Origin: Butyricicoccus_A sp963601915
GTDB lineage: Bacteria > Bacillota > Clostridia > Oscillospirales > Butyricicoccaceae
DNA length: 64,000 nt
Assembly: GCA_963601915.1 (NCBI GenBank)
Contig: CAVCGL010000002.1
Span: 62,001 to 126,000 of the forward strand
Reading direction: 5' to 3'
The position numbers were made by a program, and so were the translations under genes. The notes beneath the pieces were generated by a model. That model did no database searches. It was not told where the DNA came from and worked only from the letters and a program-made list of their open reading frames with translations. Below are positions 8,270-16,945 of this stretch, piece after piece; within the stretch, counting starts at the first letter, position 1, and every line of letters starts with the position of its first letter.

Positions 8270-9118
8270 TTAAGCTAAAAATGCCTGCACTTCTGCGAGT
8301 TTTGCTTCACCGGCTTTTCTGCCGAGATCGTAGACGCGCTGAAGTTCCGCCGGATCATGCTCTACCTGCTTGATATTGAGCGGAGCCTCCGGACGAATGA
8401 CACAGACATCGCCCTGCTGTTCGAGCAGACGAACATAGGCGGTAGTCTGATTGTACATATCGTGCCGTACTTTCAAAGCGCGAATCACTTCCGGATATTT
8501 GCGCAGTGCGATCCGAAGCAGAGGAAGTATCTTGTTTTTGTGCTTGATGTAATCCAAAGGCTGGGTCAAAACGATGACGTTCTTCTTATAGCCCAGTTCC
8601 TGAAATTTACGAATCGGAATCGAATCGGCAATACCGCCGTCTAACAGCTGGTAGCCATCGACTTCTACGACACGGGATACCATTGGCATGGAAGCGGATG
8701 CACGCATCCAAGTAATATCCGTTCCATCTCCGGTCGGGCAATTGTGATAGACCGGCTTGCCGGTTTTCAAGTCTGTGCAGACCACGTAAAACTCCATCGG
8801 ATTTTTTTGATATGTGTCTGTGTCGAACAGATCTAATTTGTTTGGAAGTTCACGGTAACAGAATTCTGCTCCATACAAATCGCCGGTTTTCAGCAGAGAA
8901 CGGAAGCTGGCGTATCGCGGATCATTGCAGAATTTGATGTTGTAGCGCAGCACGCGGCCAATCTGTTGAGACTTGTAATTACAGCCAAATACGGCACCGG
9001 CTGAGACGCCGATCGCGCCGTCAAATGTCACGTGATTCTCCATCAAAACATCCATGACACCGGCGGTAAACAGTCCGCGCATCGCGCCGCCTTCTAAAAC
9101 CAATCCTTTTTTTGTCAT
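8270..9118 (-). CDS. Patatin-like phospholipase family protein
   Basis: A 282-residue serine lipase/acyl hydrolase of the patatin family (bacterial RssA/YlbK-like branch). The oxyanion loop is LVLEGGAMRGLFTAG at the N-terminus, the nucleophile elbow GVSAGA, and the catalytic Asp lies in DGGIADSIP. ATG 9118 is preferred; the longer GTG start at 9166 would place coding sequence close to the divergent carbonic-anhydrase promoter and lacks a clear ribosome site. No signal peptide is seen, so it is probably cytosolic or membrane-associated. It appears to be a single-gene unit. Confidence 0.87.
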   Translation of the reverse strand: MTKKGLVLEGGAMRGLFTAGVMDVLMENHVTFDGAIGVSAGAVFGCNYKSQQIGRVLRYNIKFCNDPRYASFRSLLKTGDLYGAEFCYRELPNKLDLFDTDTYQKNPMEFYVVCTDLKTGKPVYHNCPTGDGTDITWMRASASMPMVSRVVEVDGYQLLDGGIADSIPIRKFQELGYKKNVIVLTQPLDYIKHKNKILPLLRIALRKYPEVIRALKVRHDMYNQTTAYVRLLEQQGDVCVIRPEAPLNIKQVEHDPAELQRVYDLGRKAGEAKLAEVQAFLA

Positions 9119-9173
9119 ATGAAATACCTGTGCTTTCTGAGATTTTTCAATGCATTTATTATACACCTTTTTG

Positions 9174-9202
9174 TTGACAAAGCAAATATCTCATATTATC
9201 AT
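9174..9202 (+). promoter_or_regulatory. Sigma-A promoter for carbonic anhydrase
   Basis: TTGACA at 9174-9179 and TATCAT at 9197-9202 are separated by 17 bp. They lie 30 bp before the carbonic-anhydrase start. Confidence 0.7.
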
Positions 9203-9231
9203 AGATAAAACAAGAAACGAGGTGTTCAAAA

Positions 9232-9732
9232 ATGAGTCTTACAAAACCGGGAGAAAAAATTGTCATTGTCACGTGTATGGATATGCGGCTCGATCCGAAA
9301 AATTTTCCAGGATTGGAGCAGAGCAAGGCATATGTCATCAGAAATGCCGGCGGCAGAGCCAATGAGGAAACCATTCGTTCGCTTGTTGTGGCGCATAAGT
9401 TCCAAGGTGCGCAGGCGGTTTTCGTCATTCAGCACACGGACTGCGGCATGATGAATTTTACTAATGAGATTCTCTGCGATTTGTTAGAGGAGAGCTTACA
9501 GACCGCAAAGCGCGGAGAGCATGGCTGGTACAATCCGATCAAAGAGGGCGGCAGCCGCGCAGGTCAGTATATCAACTTCCAGCCGATTAAAAATCTGGAG
9601 CAGAGCGTGATAGATGATGTGACCTATATTCGCAATCATCCGTTGATTTCCAAGCGACTGCCAATTTACGGATATATTTACGATGTAAAAACCGGTGAAC
9701 TGCATCCGGTAGAGCAAGCAAAGATGGATTGA
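9232..9732 (+). CDS. Beta-class carbonic anhydrase
   Basis: A 166-residue enzyme interconverting CO2 and bicarbonate. The zinc ligands are clear: Cys15 with Asp17-Arg19 in CMDMRLD, and His68/Cys71 in HTDCG. The short length matches the compact clade-D-like beta-CAs found in many Firmicutes. Bicarbonate produced here could feed the pyruvate carboxylase encoded 10 kb downstream, though that is only a metabolic inference. It is preceded by GAGGTG and by its own promoter. Confidence 0.92.
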   Translation: MSLTKPGEKIVIVTCMDMRLDPKNFPGLEQSKAYVIRNAGGRANEETIRSLVVAHKFQGAQAVFVIQHTDCGMMNFTNEILCDLLEESLQTAKRGEHGWYNPIKEGGSRAGQYINFQPIKNLEQSVIDDVTYIRNHPLISKRLPIYGYIYDVKTGELHPVEQAKMD

Positions 9733-9743
9733 ATAAAAAATAC

Positions 9744-9792
9744 TTGACAAGTAAACGGCCGTTCACTAAAATAAAGGTGAACGGTCGTTTAC
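9744..9792 (+). promoter_or_regulatory. TetR-family promoter with two nested operator palindromes
   Basis: TTGACA (9744-9749) and TAAAAT (9767-9772) are 17 bp apart. A 16-bp element (9751-9766) fills the spacer, and its inverted copy (9777-9792, one mismatch) follows the -10 box. Each element is centred on AACGGCCGTT or AACGGTCGTT. Binding at either would block RNA polymerase, so autorepression by the TetR protein encoded next is likely. Confidence 0.82.
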
Positions 9793-9816
9793 TCTTTTTA
9801 TATAGAGGAGAAAGCT

Positions 9817-10425
9817 ATGCATACAAAAGAAAAAATTTTACGGACAGCCCTGCACCTGTTCGCGCAGGACGGATATGAGGCGGTTTCCGTCAGTCAGATT
9901 GCCAGTGCGCTGGGCATGACAAAAAGTGCGCTGTATAAGCATTACAAAAACAAACAGGATATTTTTGACCAGATTGTTGTTGAGATGGAGCGGCAAGACG
10001 CTGAACGAGCCAATGGATTTGATTTGCCGGAGGATACACGACAAGAGAATGCAGAAGCATACCGCGCGGCATCTCTGCAACAGCTGCTGGCATTCAGCAA
10101 GGCGCAGATGCGCTATTGGACGTGTGATGCGTTTGCATCGGAATTCCGAAGGATGCTGACCTTGGAGCAGTATCGCAATGAACAGATGCAGCAGCTGTAT
10201 CAACAGTATTTGGGCGATGGGCCATTGGGATATGTGACAGATTTGCTTCTCGGCTTGTCTGTTACACATCCGGCGCAGCGGGCAGTGGAGCTGTACGCGC
10301 CGATGTTTTTGCTGTATAGCGTATATGATGGTGCGCAAGACAAAGAGGCTGTTTTGCGCCTAGCAGATGAGAGTTTGGACATGGTCTATGGAACACTCAT
10401 GCACGAGAGAGGAGAAACACAATGA
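9817..10425 (+). CDS. TetR/AcrR family transcriptional regulator
   Basis: A 202-residue repressor. The N-terminal helix-turn-helix is typical: ILRTALHLFAQDGYEAVSVS, then IASALGMTKSALYKHYKNK. The C-terminal ligand-binding half is not assigned to a subfamily. The promoter directly upstream carries two near-identical palindromes, so it probably represses its own operon. Its stop overlaps the methyltransferase start (ATGA), so the two are co-translated and the methyltransferase substrate may be related to the inducer. Confidence 0.9.
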   Translation: MHTKEKILRTALHLFAQDGYEAVSVSQIASALGMTKSALYKHYKNKQDIFDQIVVEMERQDAERANGFDLPEDTRQENAEAYRAASLQQLLAFSKAQMRYWTCDAFASEFRRMLTLEQYRNEQMQQLYQQYLGDGPLGYVTDLLLGLSVTHPAQRAVELYAPMFLLYSVYDGAQDKEAVLRLADESLDMVYGTLMHERGETQ

Positions 10426-11138
10426 AGTATATTCGCAGCCGAGCATATGATACACCAGAACTGCAGAAAAAAATAATGGGACCCAATCCGGTCAAGCTGG
10501 AGGAAGAACTGCTGAGGGATCATTTGATTCCCGAACAAGCTGTGGTTTGTGATCTCGGCAGTGGACAGGGATTGACGTCTGTCTTTTTGGCAAAGGAGTA
10601 CGGATTTACGGTATATGCCGCAGATTTGTGGAGTGAACCGGCGGATAATCGCCAATTTTTTCGGGAGATGGGATTATCGGACGAACAAATTATTCCGGTA
10701 AAAGCAGACGCCACGCATCTGCCATTTGAACCGGAATCCTTTGACGCAGTAATCAGCACGGATTCATACAATTATTTTGGACGTGATCCGAACTATCTGG
10801 ATGATAAACTGCTGCCGTTTGTCAAACACGGAGGATATGTATACGTGGCGATTCCGGGCATGAAAATCGACTGCCATGATTGTTTGCCGCCGGAATTGCT
10901 GCTGTCATGGACACCGGAACAGCTAGATTATCTGCACGATGTGATCTATTGGAAATCTATTGTCAGCCAGAGCCGAGACGCACGACTCATAGAGATTCGA
11001 GAGATGGAATCCAACGAGGAAGTATGGGCAGATTGGCTCAAGCAGGAAAATGAATACGCCGTCGGCGATCGAAAGTCGATGGAAGCCGGCGGCGGAAAGT
11101 ATTTAAACTTTATTCAAATTGTTCTGCAAAAGAAATGA
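10422..11138 (+). CDS. Class I SAM-dependent methyltransferase
   Basis: A 238-residue protein with the Rossmann SAM motif VVCDLGSGQGLTSVFLA, the acidic end of strand 2 in YAADLW, VKADATHLPF, and the motif-IV-like region FDAVISTDSYNYFG. It resembles small-molecule methyltransferases (cyclopropane-synthase/UbiE-like superfamily) rather than rRNA enzymes. It is translationally coupled to the TetR gene and ends 2 bp from the convergent AEC transporter gene. The substrate is unknown; a TetR-linked methylase could modify a toxic small molecule. Confidence 0.8.
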   Translation: MKYIRSRAYDTPELQKKIMGPNPVKLEEELLRDHLIPEQAVVCDLGSGQGLTSVFLAKEYGFTVYAADLWSEPADNRQFFREMGLSDEQIIPVKADATHLPFEPESFDAVISTDSYNYFGRDPNYLDDKLLPFVKHGGYVYVAIPGMKIDCHDCLPPELLLSWTPEQLDYLHDVIYWKSIVSQSRDARLIEIREMESNEEVWADWLKQENEYAVGDRKSMEAGGGKYLNFIQIVLQKK

Positions 11139-11139
11139 T

Positions 11140-12078
11140 TCAAATCAATCCGCAGCTTTTCAGGATGAAGATCCAGAAAAACAGCGTGATGACAGAAAAG
11201 GCTGTGCTTGCCACAACCAATTCTCCAGCCAGCGCGCCGTCACCGCCCATATTCGCGGCCATGGGATAGGAAGCGGCTGCAACCGGCGTGGCGAACATGG
11301 TCAGATAGACAAATCGGCTGACCGGCTCAAAGTCCAGAGCAACCGTCACAAGCAGCGCACAAGTAGGCAGGAGAAGCAGCTTGACGGCAAGTGTCGGAAT
11401 CAGATACTTGCCGTGATCCAACATAGAGGAGAACCGCAGGGTACTGCCTAAGATAAACAGCGCGAGCGGCGTTGTCAAATCGGAAAATTGTGACACAGGC
11501 GTTTCGAGGCATGCGGGCAAATGCATGCCAAGCACAATGAACGCGAGTCCGACAAGCGCACCAAAAATCATGGGGTTGGACAACACGCGCTTGAGAAGCG
11601 GCAAAACGTGAATGTCATCTCCGCGAAAATATTCCAAGATAACAATAGCAAAGATATTGTAAATCGGAATGATAATGGCAATCATGGCGGAGGCAATAGC
11701 AGCGCCGCTGTCACCGAAAATATTGGTAGAGAGAGGCAGAGCAAACAAGACAAAGTTGCTTCGATAGATAGCCTGAATGATGACGCCGCGTTTGGCATTT
11801 TCTTTGACGATGCGCGGGACAGTGAGAAAAGCGAGCAAAATAGTCAGCAAAACGCTTGCCACACTGACAGAGATGAGTTTTTTGTCCGGTGCAGTTTGTG
11901 CTGCATGATGATATATGTTATAGAACATCATGACAGGGAAGAAAACACGGAATACCATCTGATTCAGTCGGCGCATAAATGGCTCATCTACAATACCGGC
12001 CATGCGCACCAAATATCCAAACGAGATATAGCAGAGAAACGGAACGACAGCATTGATGGCAATAAGAATGTTATCCAT
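11140..12078 (-). CDS. AEC (auxin efflux carrier) family transporter
   Basis: A 312-residue membrane protein with about ten hydrophobic segments in two five-helix halves, matching the AEC/PIN-like family. It starts MDNILIAINAVVPFLCYISFGYL, and the second half has LTTPLALFILGSTL. Bacterial members carry carboxylates such as malate or malonate, or unknown organic anions. It sits 6 bp after the rsmE stop, so the two are co-transcribed, although their functions look unrelated. Confidence 0.85.
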   Translation of the reverse strand: MDNILIAINAVVPFLCYISFGYLVRMAGIVDEPFMRRLNQMVFRVFFPVMMFYNIYHHAAQTAPDKKLISVSVASVLLTILLAFLTVPRIVKENAKRGVIIQAIYRSNFVLFALPLSTNIFGDSGAAIASAMIAIIIPIYNIFAIVILEYFRGDDIHVLPLLKRVLSNPMIFGALVGLAFIVLGMHLPACLETPVSQFSDLTTPLALFILGSTLRFSSMLDHGKYLIPTLAVKLLLLPTCALLVTVALDFEPVSRFVYLTMFATPVAAASYPMAANMGGDGALAGELVVASTAFSVITLFFWIFILKSCGLI

Positions 12079-12084
12079 GCAGCA

Positions 12085-12831
12085 TCATTCCAGATTTCCT
12101 GTCAGCGTCATGACGGCAGAAAGGGCAGCCAGCGGGGCTGTCTCACAGCGGAGAATGCGCGGGCCTAAACCGACCGTTTTTGCACCTGCCTGTTCAGCGG
12201 CCTGCGCTTCTTCGGCAGCAAATCCGCCTTCCGAACCGGTCACAATCGCGATTTTTTGGCAATCACCAGTAGGCTTTGCAGGCAGTTCTTTGAGCAGAGA
12301 GCGCAGAGATTTTCCGCCGCATTCGTAGAAGAATAGAACAAGGTCATACTGTGCCCAGTCGGCACAAACGGCAGCAAAGTTTTTCAGCGGCATACATACC
12401 TGAGGCAAAATGCCTCTGCCGCACTGCTTGGCAGCTTCTGCGGCAATTCGGTTATAACGAGTATTTTTCTGTTCTTCCTTCTTGGGGGCTGCGACGCAGT
12501 ATCGGCTGAAAAATGGAATAAAGCGGGTGCAGCCCAGTTCGACACCGTGCTGAATAATTTCTTCCAGTTTATCCTGCTTGGGGTATCCGGCGTATAACGT
12601 AACGTCTATATTGGGCTCTGCTGTGCTTGGGTATCCCTCTTCCACGGAAAATTCGACAGCATCTTCTGAAAATCCTGTAATTTGCGCGGTATATTCGATG
12701 GCGTTTCCATCGCACAGGATGACGGTCTCACCAATTTTTGCCCGCATGACACGGGACAGGTGGTGCGCATCTTTTCCGCGCAGAACGGCAGTTCCATCGG
12801 CAATTTCGGTTGTAAAATAACGGTGCGGCAT
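12085..12831 (-). CDS. rsmE: 16S rRNA (uracil1498-N3)-methyltransferase RsmE
   Basis: A 248-residue SPOUT-family enzyme that methylates U1498 of 16S rRNA. The N-terminal PUA-like domain opens with MPHRYF. The knotted SAM-binding C-terminus shows IAIVTGSEGGFAAEEA and LGPRILRCETAPLAAL, both RsmE hallmarks. ATG 12831 is chosen: AAGGAG lies 8 bp upstream, whereas an in-frame GTG at 12840 overlaps that site. Confidence 0.94.
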   Translation of the reverse strand: MPHRYFTTEIADGTAVLRGKDAHHLSRVMRAKIGETVILCDGNAIEYTAQITGFSEDAVEFSVEEGYPSTAEPNIDVTLYAGYPKQDKLEEIIQHGVELGCTRFIPFFSRYCVAAPKKEEQKNTRYNRIAAEAAKQCGRGILPQVCMPLKNFAAVCADWAQYDLVLFFYECGGKSLRSLLKELPAKPTGDCQKIAIVTGSEGGFAAEEAQAAEQAGAKTVGLGPRILRCETAPLAALSAVMTLTGNLE

Positions 12832-13010
12832 AGGTTCCACTCCTTTTTGTTTGTATCAAGTAATCTCCTATAAACCATAGCATATTTTGCGTGTTCATGC
12901 AATTGTATGTGTTAAGAAAAGTTGATTTTTGTCGTTTTTCGTGGAAAATTCCAGAAAGATATGCTATACTCTCCAGAGGACGAAAAAGAACAAAGGAGAA
13001 GGAAAATGAC

Positions 13011-13469
13011 ATGGAATATGTGATCGGATTGATAACAAATAAAGTTTTGATTTCTGCGATTGCAGCATGGTTTGTTGCGCAGGGATCAAAGATCCTGATT
13101 GACATGATAAAGGGAACATTTACGCTCAAACGACTGTCCGGTGGCGGCGGGATGCCGAGCGCACATTCCGCAACAGTGATTGGATTGACAACAGCGACAG
13201 CTATTGTTTGCGGTACAGGCGGATTTGAATTCCCAATGGCATTATTTTTTGCCATTATCGTCATGTATGATGCAGTTGGTGTTCGTCTGGAAACCGGAAG
13301 AGAGGCGAAAGCGCTCAACCAGCTGCGCCGCCGGGATTTGGAAGAGGGAAAACAACCGGTCATGGAACGGGAATTGGAAGAAAAAATAGGACATACGATA
13401 CCAGAGATTCTTGCGGGTGTTGTTGTAGGTATTGTCGTTGCAATACTGATTTGTCATATCATTCCATAA
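13011..13469 (+). CDS. Divergent PAP2 family (DUF212) membrane protein
   Basis: A 152-residue small membrane protein. It shows the DUF212 pattern: AAWFVAQGSKILIDMIK, then GGMPSAHSATVIGLTTA and MYDAVGVRLETGREAKALN. GMPSAHSA resembles the phosphatase motif of PAP2 acid phosphatases, but the family is divergent and its substrate is not established. ATG 13011 follows AAAGGAGAAGG; longer in-frame extensions have no support. A terminator follows. Confidence 0.87.
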   Translation: MEYVIGLITNKVLISAIAAWFVAQGSKILIDMIKGTFTLKRLSGGGGMPSAHSATVIGLTTATAIVCGTGGFEFPMALFFAIIVMYDAVGVRLETGREAKALNQLRRRDLEEGKQPVMERELEEKIGHTIPEILAGVVVGIVVAILICHIIP

Positions 13470-13476
13470 GGGCAGA

Positions 13477-13506
13477 AAACGGACAGCACATCGCTGTCCG
13501 TTTTCG
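13477..13506. terminator. Intrinsic terminator between convergent genes
   Basis: AACGGACAGC pairs with GCTGTCCGTT across a 5-nt loop and is followed by TTTTCGTTT. It lies between the DUF212 gene and the EamA gene stop. Confidence 0.85.
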
Positions 13507-13507
13507 T

Positions 13508-13939
13508 TTATTTGTTGATAAAATATAAGCCAATCAAACAGATGACAATACCGATGACCTTGCTCAAGCTGATAGCTTCATGGTACAACAGCCAGCCGAC
13601 AAAAATCAGAACACCGGCAACAAAGGCGCTTTGCACAATGGAAAGCGTACTGACCTGCCAGCCGACTTTGTACGCATAAATAAATCCGACTTCCAAACCG
13701 ACGATACACAGCCCCAGCAGAGCCGGTGCCCAATTGGATTTGCTGTATTCTGTCAGCAGATTGCCGTTTCGGTTGACAATAAAATACAAAATTGCGGAAC
13801 AAATTGTTCCGACAAAATAGGTGATTGTCATCGAGGCAAACGGATCCATGGAACTGGGAATGCCTTTGGCGCAGACCTGATAAAACGTGTTGGCGAGAAC
13901 GATTATCGCCAGCGGCCAAATATAAGATATAACCATACC
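13508..13939 (-). CDS. Small EamA/DMT-superfamily transporter
   Basis: About 143 residues with four to five hydrophobic segments, so it is a single EamA half that must dimerise. VISYIWPLAIIVLANTFYQV opens the protein, and the C-terminal half has FVGWLLYHEAISLSKVIGIV, a typical EamA repeat end. ATG 13939 is chosen because AGGAG lies 10 bp upstream; a TTG at 13960 is less likely. The gene sits behind a short leader RNA with its own promoter and terminator, so its expression is probably ligand-controlled. If the leader is a guanidine sensor, this would be a guanidinium or drug exporter. Confidence 0.82.
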   Translation of the reverse strand, partial: GMVISYIWPLAIIVLANTFYQVCAKGIPSSMDPFASMTITYFVGTICSAILYFIVNRNGNLLTEYSKSNWAPALLGLCIVGLEVGFIYAYKVGWQVSTLSIVQSAFVAGVLIFVGWLLYHEAISLSKVIGIVICLIGLYFINK

Positions 13940-13962
13940 TATCACTCTCCTGTAAATCAAAT

Positions 13963-14013
13963 AAAAACGGCAGCTAGACTTTTTAGCCTAACTGCCGGTA
14001 GGTGCTCACCCGT
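13963..14013 (-). promoter_or_regulatory. Transcription-attenuation leader, candidate guanidine-IV-type riboswitch
   Basis: Read on the minus strand, the predicted RNA starts near 14013 and begins with a tiny GGTG/CACC hairpin followed by TACCGGCAG. It then forms a 13-bp terminator stem (13968-13997, G-U pairs) with a T-tail, just before the EamA gene. The unpaired TACC next to the terminator stem, the small 5' hairpin and the efflux gene resemble the guanidine-IV (mepA) class as I recall it. The attenuator is clear; the ligand class is not. Confidence 0.5.
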
Positions 14014-14019
14014 ATATTT

Positions 14020-14048
14020 ATATTATCAGAGTTAAATTGCTGCGTCAA
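14020..14048 (-). promoter_or_regulatory. Sigma-A promoter for the EamA leader
   Basis: On the minus strand TTGACG (plus 14043-14048) and TAATAT (plus 14020-14025) are separated by 17 bp. This predicts a transcript start near 14013, at the first base of the leader hairpin. Confidence 0.75.
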
Positions 14049-14053
14049 CAGTT

Positions 14054-15577
14054 TTATTCCAATACAGTCAAAAAGCTATGAATCTTTTTTATATCGCCGA
14101 GCAGTTCCTGCTTTTGCTTGCCGATCATCAATTCCTTGTTGCAGTGGGTATACGCTTCGCTGCCGTTTTGCCCGATAAACCAGGTGCAGAAGAAATTGGT
14201 ATTCAGTTCCGTGACAAAGACGACCATCTCTTGGCTTTTTCCAAAGGTTGCAGTCAAGAAAGCAAAGGCGTGCTCCAGCATGGCAGAGGCTTGCTCGGTT
14301 TGCGTGTCCATCTCTGCGACTGCCTGCTGGAATCGCTCGGAAATCTTGGCAAAACCATCTTCATTGGAGCGGACAGCTTCTGTGCGCAGCAGATTGGCAT
14401 CGGTCTCTAAGGCTTGAGCAGCCTTCAAAATGGCAGCAGCTTCTTGCCGATCGACAGCAGCAGCTTTCTGGCGGGAAGCCAGTTTTTCTCGCTGGCGATT
14501 GGCTTCCTGTGACAGAAGCTGTACGAGATCGTCTTGTTCCAGACGCCGTTTGATGGACTTCAGACTTTCAAATACCGTCGTGATTTGCATGTCCAAATAA
14601 TACGACGCAGAAAATGTACCGGTTAATTTTCCGATAAGCAAGCCGATGACACTCAAACGCTCATCAAATGGAGCACTCTTGAGACGTTCTACAGCGGATG
14701 CCGGCAGCTTGCCAGCGAGGATTTCCTCTACATGATAGTCTGACTGGTATTTTTTGAATAGATCATAATATGCGGCAAAATCCCGCGCAATTTTTGGATG
14801 CTGAATATACTCAAGAATGACGGATTCGTCTATCGGCAGCTCCAGCTTCTCGCAGGCCAAGAGAAACTGCGAGAGATCTTCCCAGCCGCGAGCAGTGACA
14901 AAGGCTTGTCCGTCTACAGTAGTCTCGAAGGTATAAAAGTGCTGTTTTTTGATGTCTAGATAAGATAAAATCGCAGGGTGCATTTGTCTGCGGTAGGCAT
15001 ATTGTTTCCAGACTGCATAATCTTCCTGTACATCAATACGCTTGAGGCGGTCGAGAGTAACAACATCAAAATCGCGGACGGATTTGTTGTACTCAGGCGG
15101 ATTGCCCGCTGCAACGATGACCCAGCCAGACGGAACTTGATGGCTGCCAAACGATTTTCGCTGTAAAAATTGCAGCATGGTTGGTGCCAGCGTTTCGGAT
15201 ACACAGTTGATCTCGTCAATAAATAGAATGCCTTCTTGCAGACCGGTTTCTTCGATTTTGTCGTAAACCGATGCAATGATTTCACTCATGGTGTATTCCG
15301 TAATGGTCAGCTCTTTGCCGCCGTACTTGCGTTTGGTCAGATAGGGGAGACCGATAGCGCTCTGGCGGGTGTGATGGGTAATGGTGTACGAAACGAGACT
15401 GATACCGCATTCGCTGGCAGCCTGCTCCATAATGGCAGTTTTGCCGATGCCCGGAGGGCCCATCAACAGAATCGGACGCTGATGCACGGACGGAATGAGA
15501 TACTGTCCGTCTTCATCCTTTGCCAAATACGCTTTTACAGTACGAATAATTTCTTGCTTTGCTCGCAAAATGTTCAT
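14054..15577 (-). CDS. MoxR-type AAA+ ATPase
   Basis: A 507-residue ATPase. Walker A is LMGPPGIGKTAIM near residue 40, Walker B is GILFIDEINCV, and sensor 1 lies in VIVAAGNPPEYN, all typical of MoxR-like AAA+ chaperones. The C-terminal third, with REKLASRQKAAAVDRQEAAA, is Ala/Glu/Gln-rich and probably coiled coil. ATG 15577 is preferred to TTG 15583 because AAGG precedes it suitably. It is the last gene of a three-gene operon (LRR, VWA, MoxR). MoxR and VWA proteins usually cooperate in metal insertion or complex remodelling. The client is unknown. Confidence 0.85.
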   Translation of the reverse strand: MNILRAKQEIIRTVKAYLAKDEDGQYLIPSVHQRPILLMGPPGIGKTAIMEQAASECGISLVSYTITHHTRQSAIGLPYLTKRKYGGKELTITEYTMSEIIASVYDKIEETGLQEGILFIDEINCVSETLAPTMLQFLQRKSFGSHQVPSGWVIVAAGNPPEYNKSVRDFDVVTLDRLKRIDVQEDYAVWKQYAYRRQMHPAILSYLDIKKQHFYTFETTVDGQAFVTARGWEDLSQFLLACEKLELPIDESVILEYIQHPKIARDFAAYYDLFKKYQSDYHVEEILAGKLPASAVERLKSAPFDERLSVIGLLIGKLTGTFSASYYLDMQITTVFESLKSIKRRLEQDDLVQLLSQEANRQREKLASRQKAAAVDRQEAAAILKAAQALETDANLLRTEAVRSNEDGFAKISERFQQAVAEMDTQTEQASAMLEHAFAFLTATFGKSQEMVVFVTELNTNFFCTWFIGQNGSEAYTHCNKELMIGKQKQELLGDIKKIHSFLTVLE

Positions 15578-15583
15578 GATCAA

Positions 15584-16927
15584 TTACCTTCTTGTTAGGT
15601 CGGATTCGCTTAAAATCAATTTCATTGCCCATGGTGGAACCAGATGTTCCGCATAGGTGTTGTCAAAAAATAGAAAGGCTACATCATATGGCGGGCGTTT
15701 TTTCGGATACACGCCCACGCCGTCGGTAAAAAACAGCAGTCCTTGCAGCTGCAATAGCTCGCCGCGTTGCTGCAATTGCTCAATATAATCAAACACAGGA
15801 CGAAAGTCTGTATCACCGTTGCCGCTGACATCAAACTGCTGCAGCATATCGTGAAAATGCTGGGTATCTGTAATTTTGATGTCGGACTGAATGCCTGCGT
15901 CACATTGGATAATGTGAACGTTGACGGAGCGGAAAAAGCTGTTGCTGTCCAATAAAATCGTGACGGTTTCTTCCAAAAACTGCTTGACGAGTTCGCCGCT
16001 GCACGAGCCGGAAGTGTCAATCGCAATGACAAAATCGCGGATTTTTTTGGATTCCCGATATTCCAGTTCTTCCAGCATTGGCATATTGGGGTACAGCTGC
16101 ATACTGTAATTGTAAAAACCGTAATCAAAGCTGTCTGGATCCACGCGGACTTCCTCGCGCGTCACAGCAAACCTGCGCAAAAATGAGCGATAATCATATC
16201 GCTGCCGATTTTCAATTTGCAGCTGCTGACGCAAATTTCCTGCCATCAGACTGATGTCGCGCTGTATGGTTTCCATAGAAGTCTGTGTTTTTTGACTGAT
16301 GTCCTGCCATTTTTGTTCTACTTCGTCTTTATCCGGTGGCGGGGGTGTGTCGTCATCTGAGCGGTCGCCGCCTGTCTGCTGCGGCTGCTCTTTGTCATCC
16401 TGCAATTCTTCCCAAAAATGATGGTCATCTACGGTAAATTCCCGTCTCATGCCAATTTTTTGACTGTATGTCATCTTGGTGAGGACAGCGTAAATCTGCT
16501 CCGCATTGAAAACCGAAACAGCCAGAGAATCATAATATTCCTGTCTGCGGTCCGTAACCAGCCGCTGCACGCACGGATATTCCATCGAATCAATCACGGA
16601 TTCTACAGCAATATCACAGGCGAGATTCCAATCCTCTGGGTCGCGCTGCTCTGCCTGTGTCATGTGACGGAAAATACAATGCAGAATCATATGCAAATAC
16701 ATGCGGTTGACTGCCACAGGATCATCTTCGTAGCTGTGAATCAAATAATTGAGATTGTAAAACAGATGTACCCCGTCTGTCGCAATGGTTCGGGTCTGTA
16801 GATTCAAATCATAGCTGAGGGCGGAGAGCGCCAAGTCGAGATACCGCATCGAAAGATATAGCTCACTGCGGCATAGAGACAGAATGCGTGTACCGATCTG
16901 AATCAGCTCTTGATGTAACGGATTCAT
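15584..16927 (-). CDS. VWA-like/DUF2201 protein with degenerate metallopeptidase motif
   Basis: A 447-residue protein. The N-terminal half matches the DUF2201 putative metallopeptidase domain: LHMILHCIFRHMTQAEQRD, then WNLACDIAVES. The HEXXH-type motif reads HMILH, without the catalytic Glu, so peptidase activity is doubtful. A Gln/Asp-rich linker (residues about 180-210) includes a run of prolines. The C-terminal VWA domain has a MIDAS-like DTSGSCSG and FFTDGVG. ATG 16927 has AGGAGG 7 bp upstream. It lies 6 bp before the MoxR gene, its probable ATPase partner. Confidence 0.83.
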   Translation of the reverse strand: MNPLHQELIQIGTRILSLCRSELYLSMRYLDLALSALSYDLNLQTRTIATDGVHLFYNLNYLIHSYEDDPVAVNRMYLHMILHCIFRHMTQAEQRDPEDWNLACDIAVESVIDSMEYPCVQRLVTDRRQEYYDSLAVSVFNAEQIYAVLTKMTYSQKIGMRREFTVDDHHFWEELQDDKEQPQQTGGDRSDDDTPPPPDKDEVEQKWQDISQKTQTSMETIQRDISLMAGNLRQQLQIENRQRYDYRSFLRRFAVTREEVRVDPDSFDYGFYNYSMQLYPNMPMLEELEYRESKKIRDFVIAIDTSGSCSGELVKQFLEETVTILLDSNSFFRSVNVHIIQCDAGIQSDIKITDTQHFHDMLQQFDVSGNGDTDFRPVFDYIEQLQQRGELLQLQGLLFFTDGVGVYPKKRPPYDVAFLFFDNTYAEHLVPPWAMKLILSESDLTRR

Positions 16928-16945
16928 AGGCAAGCCTCCTTATCA

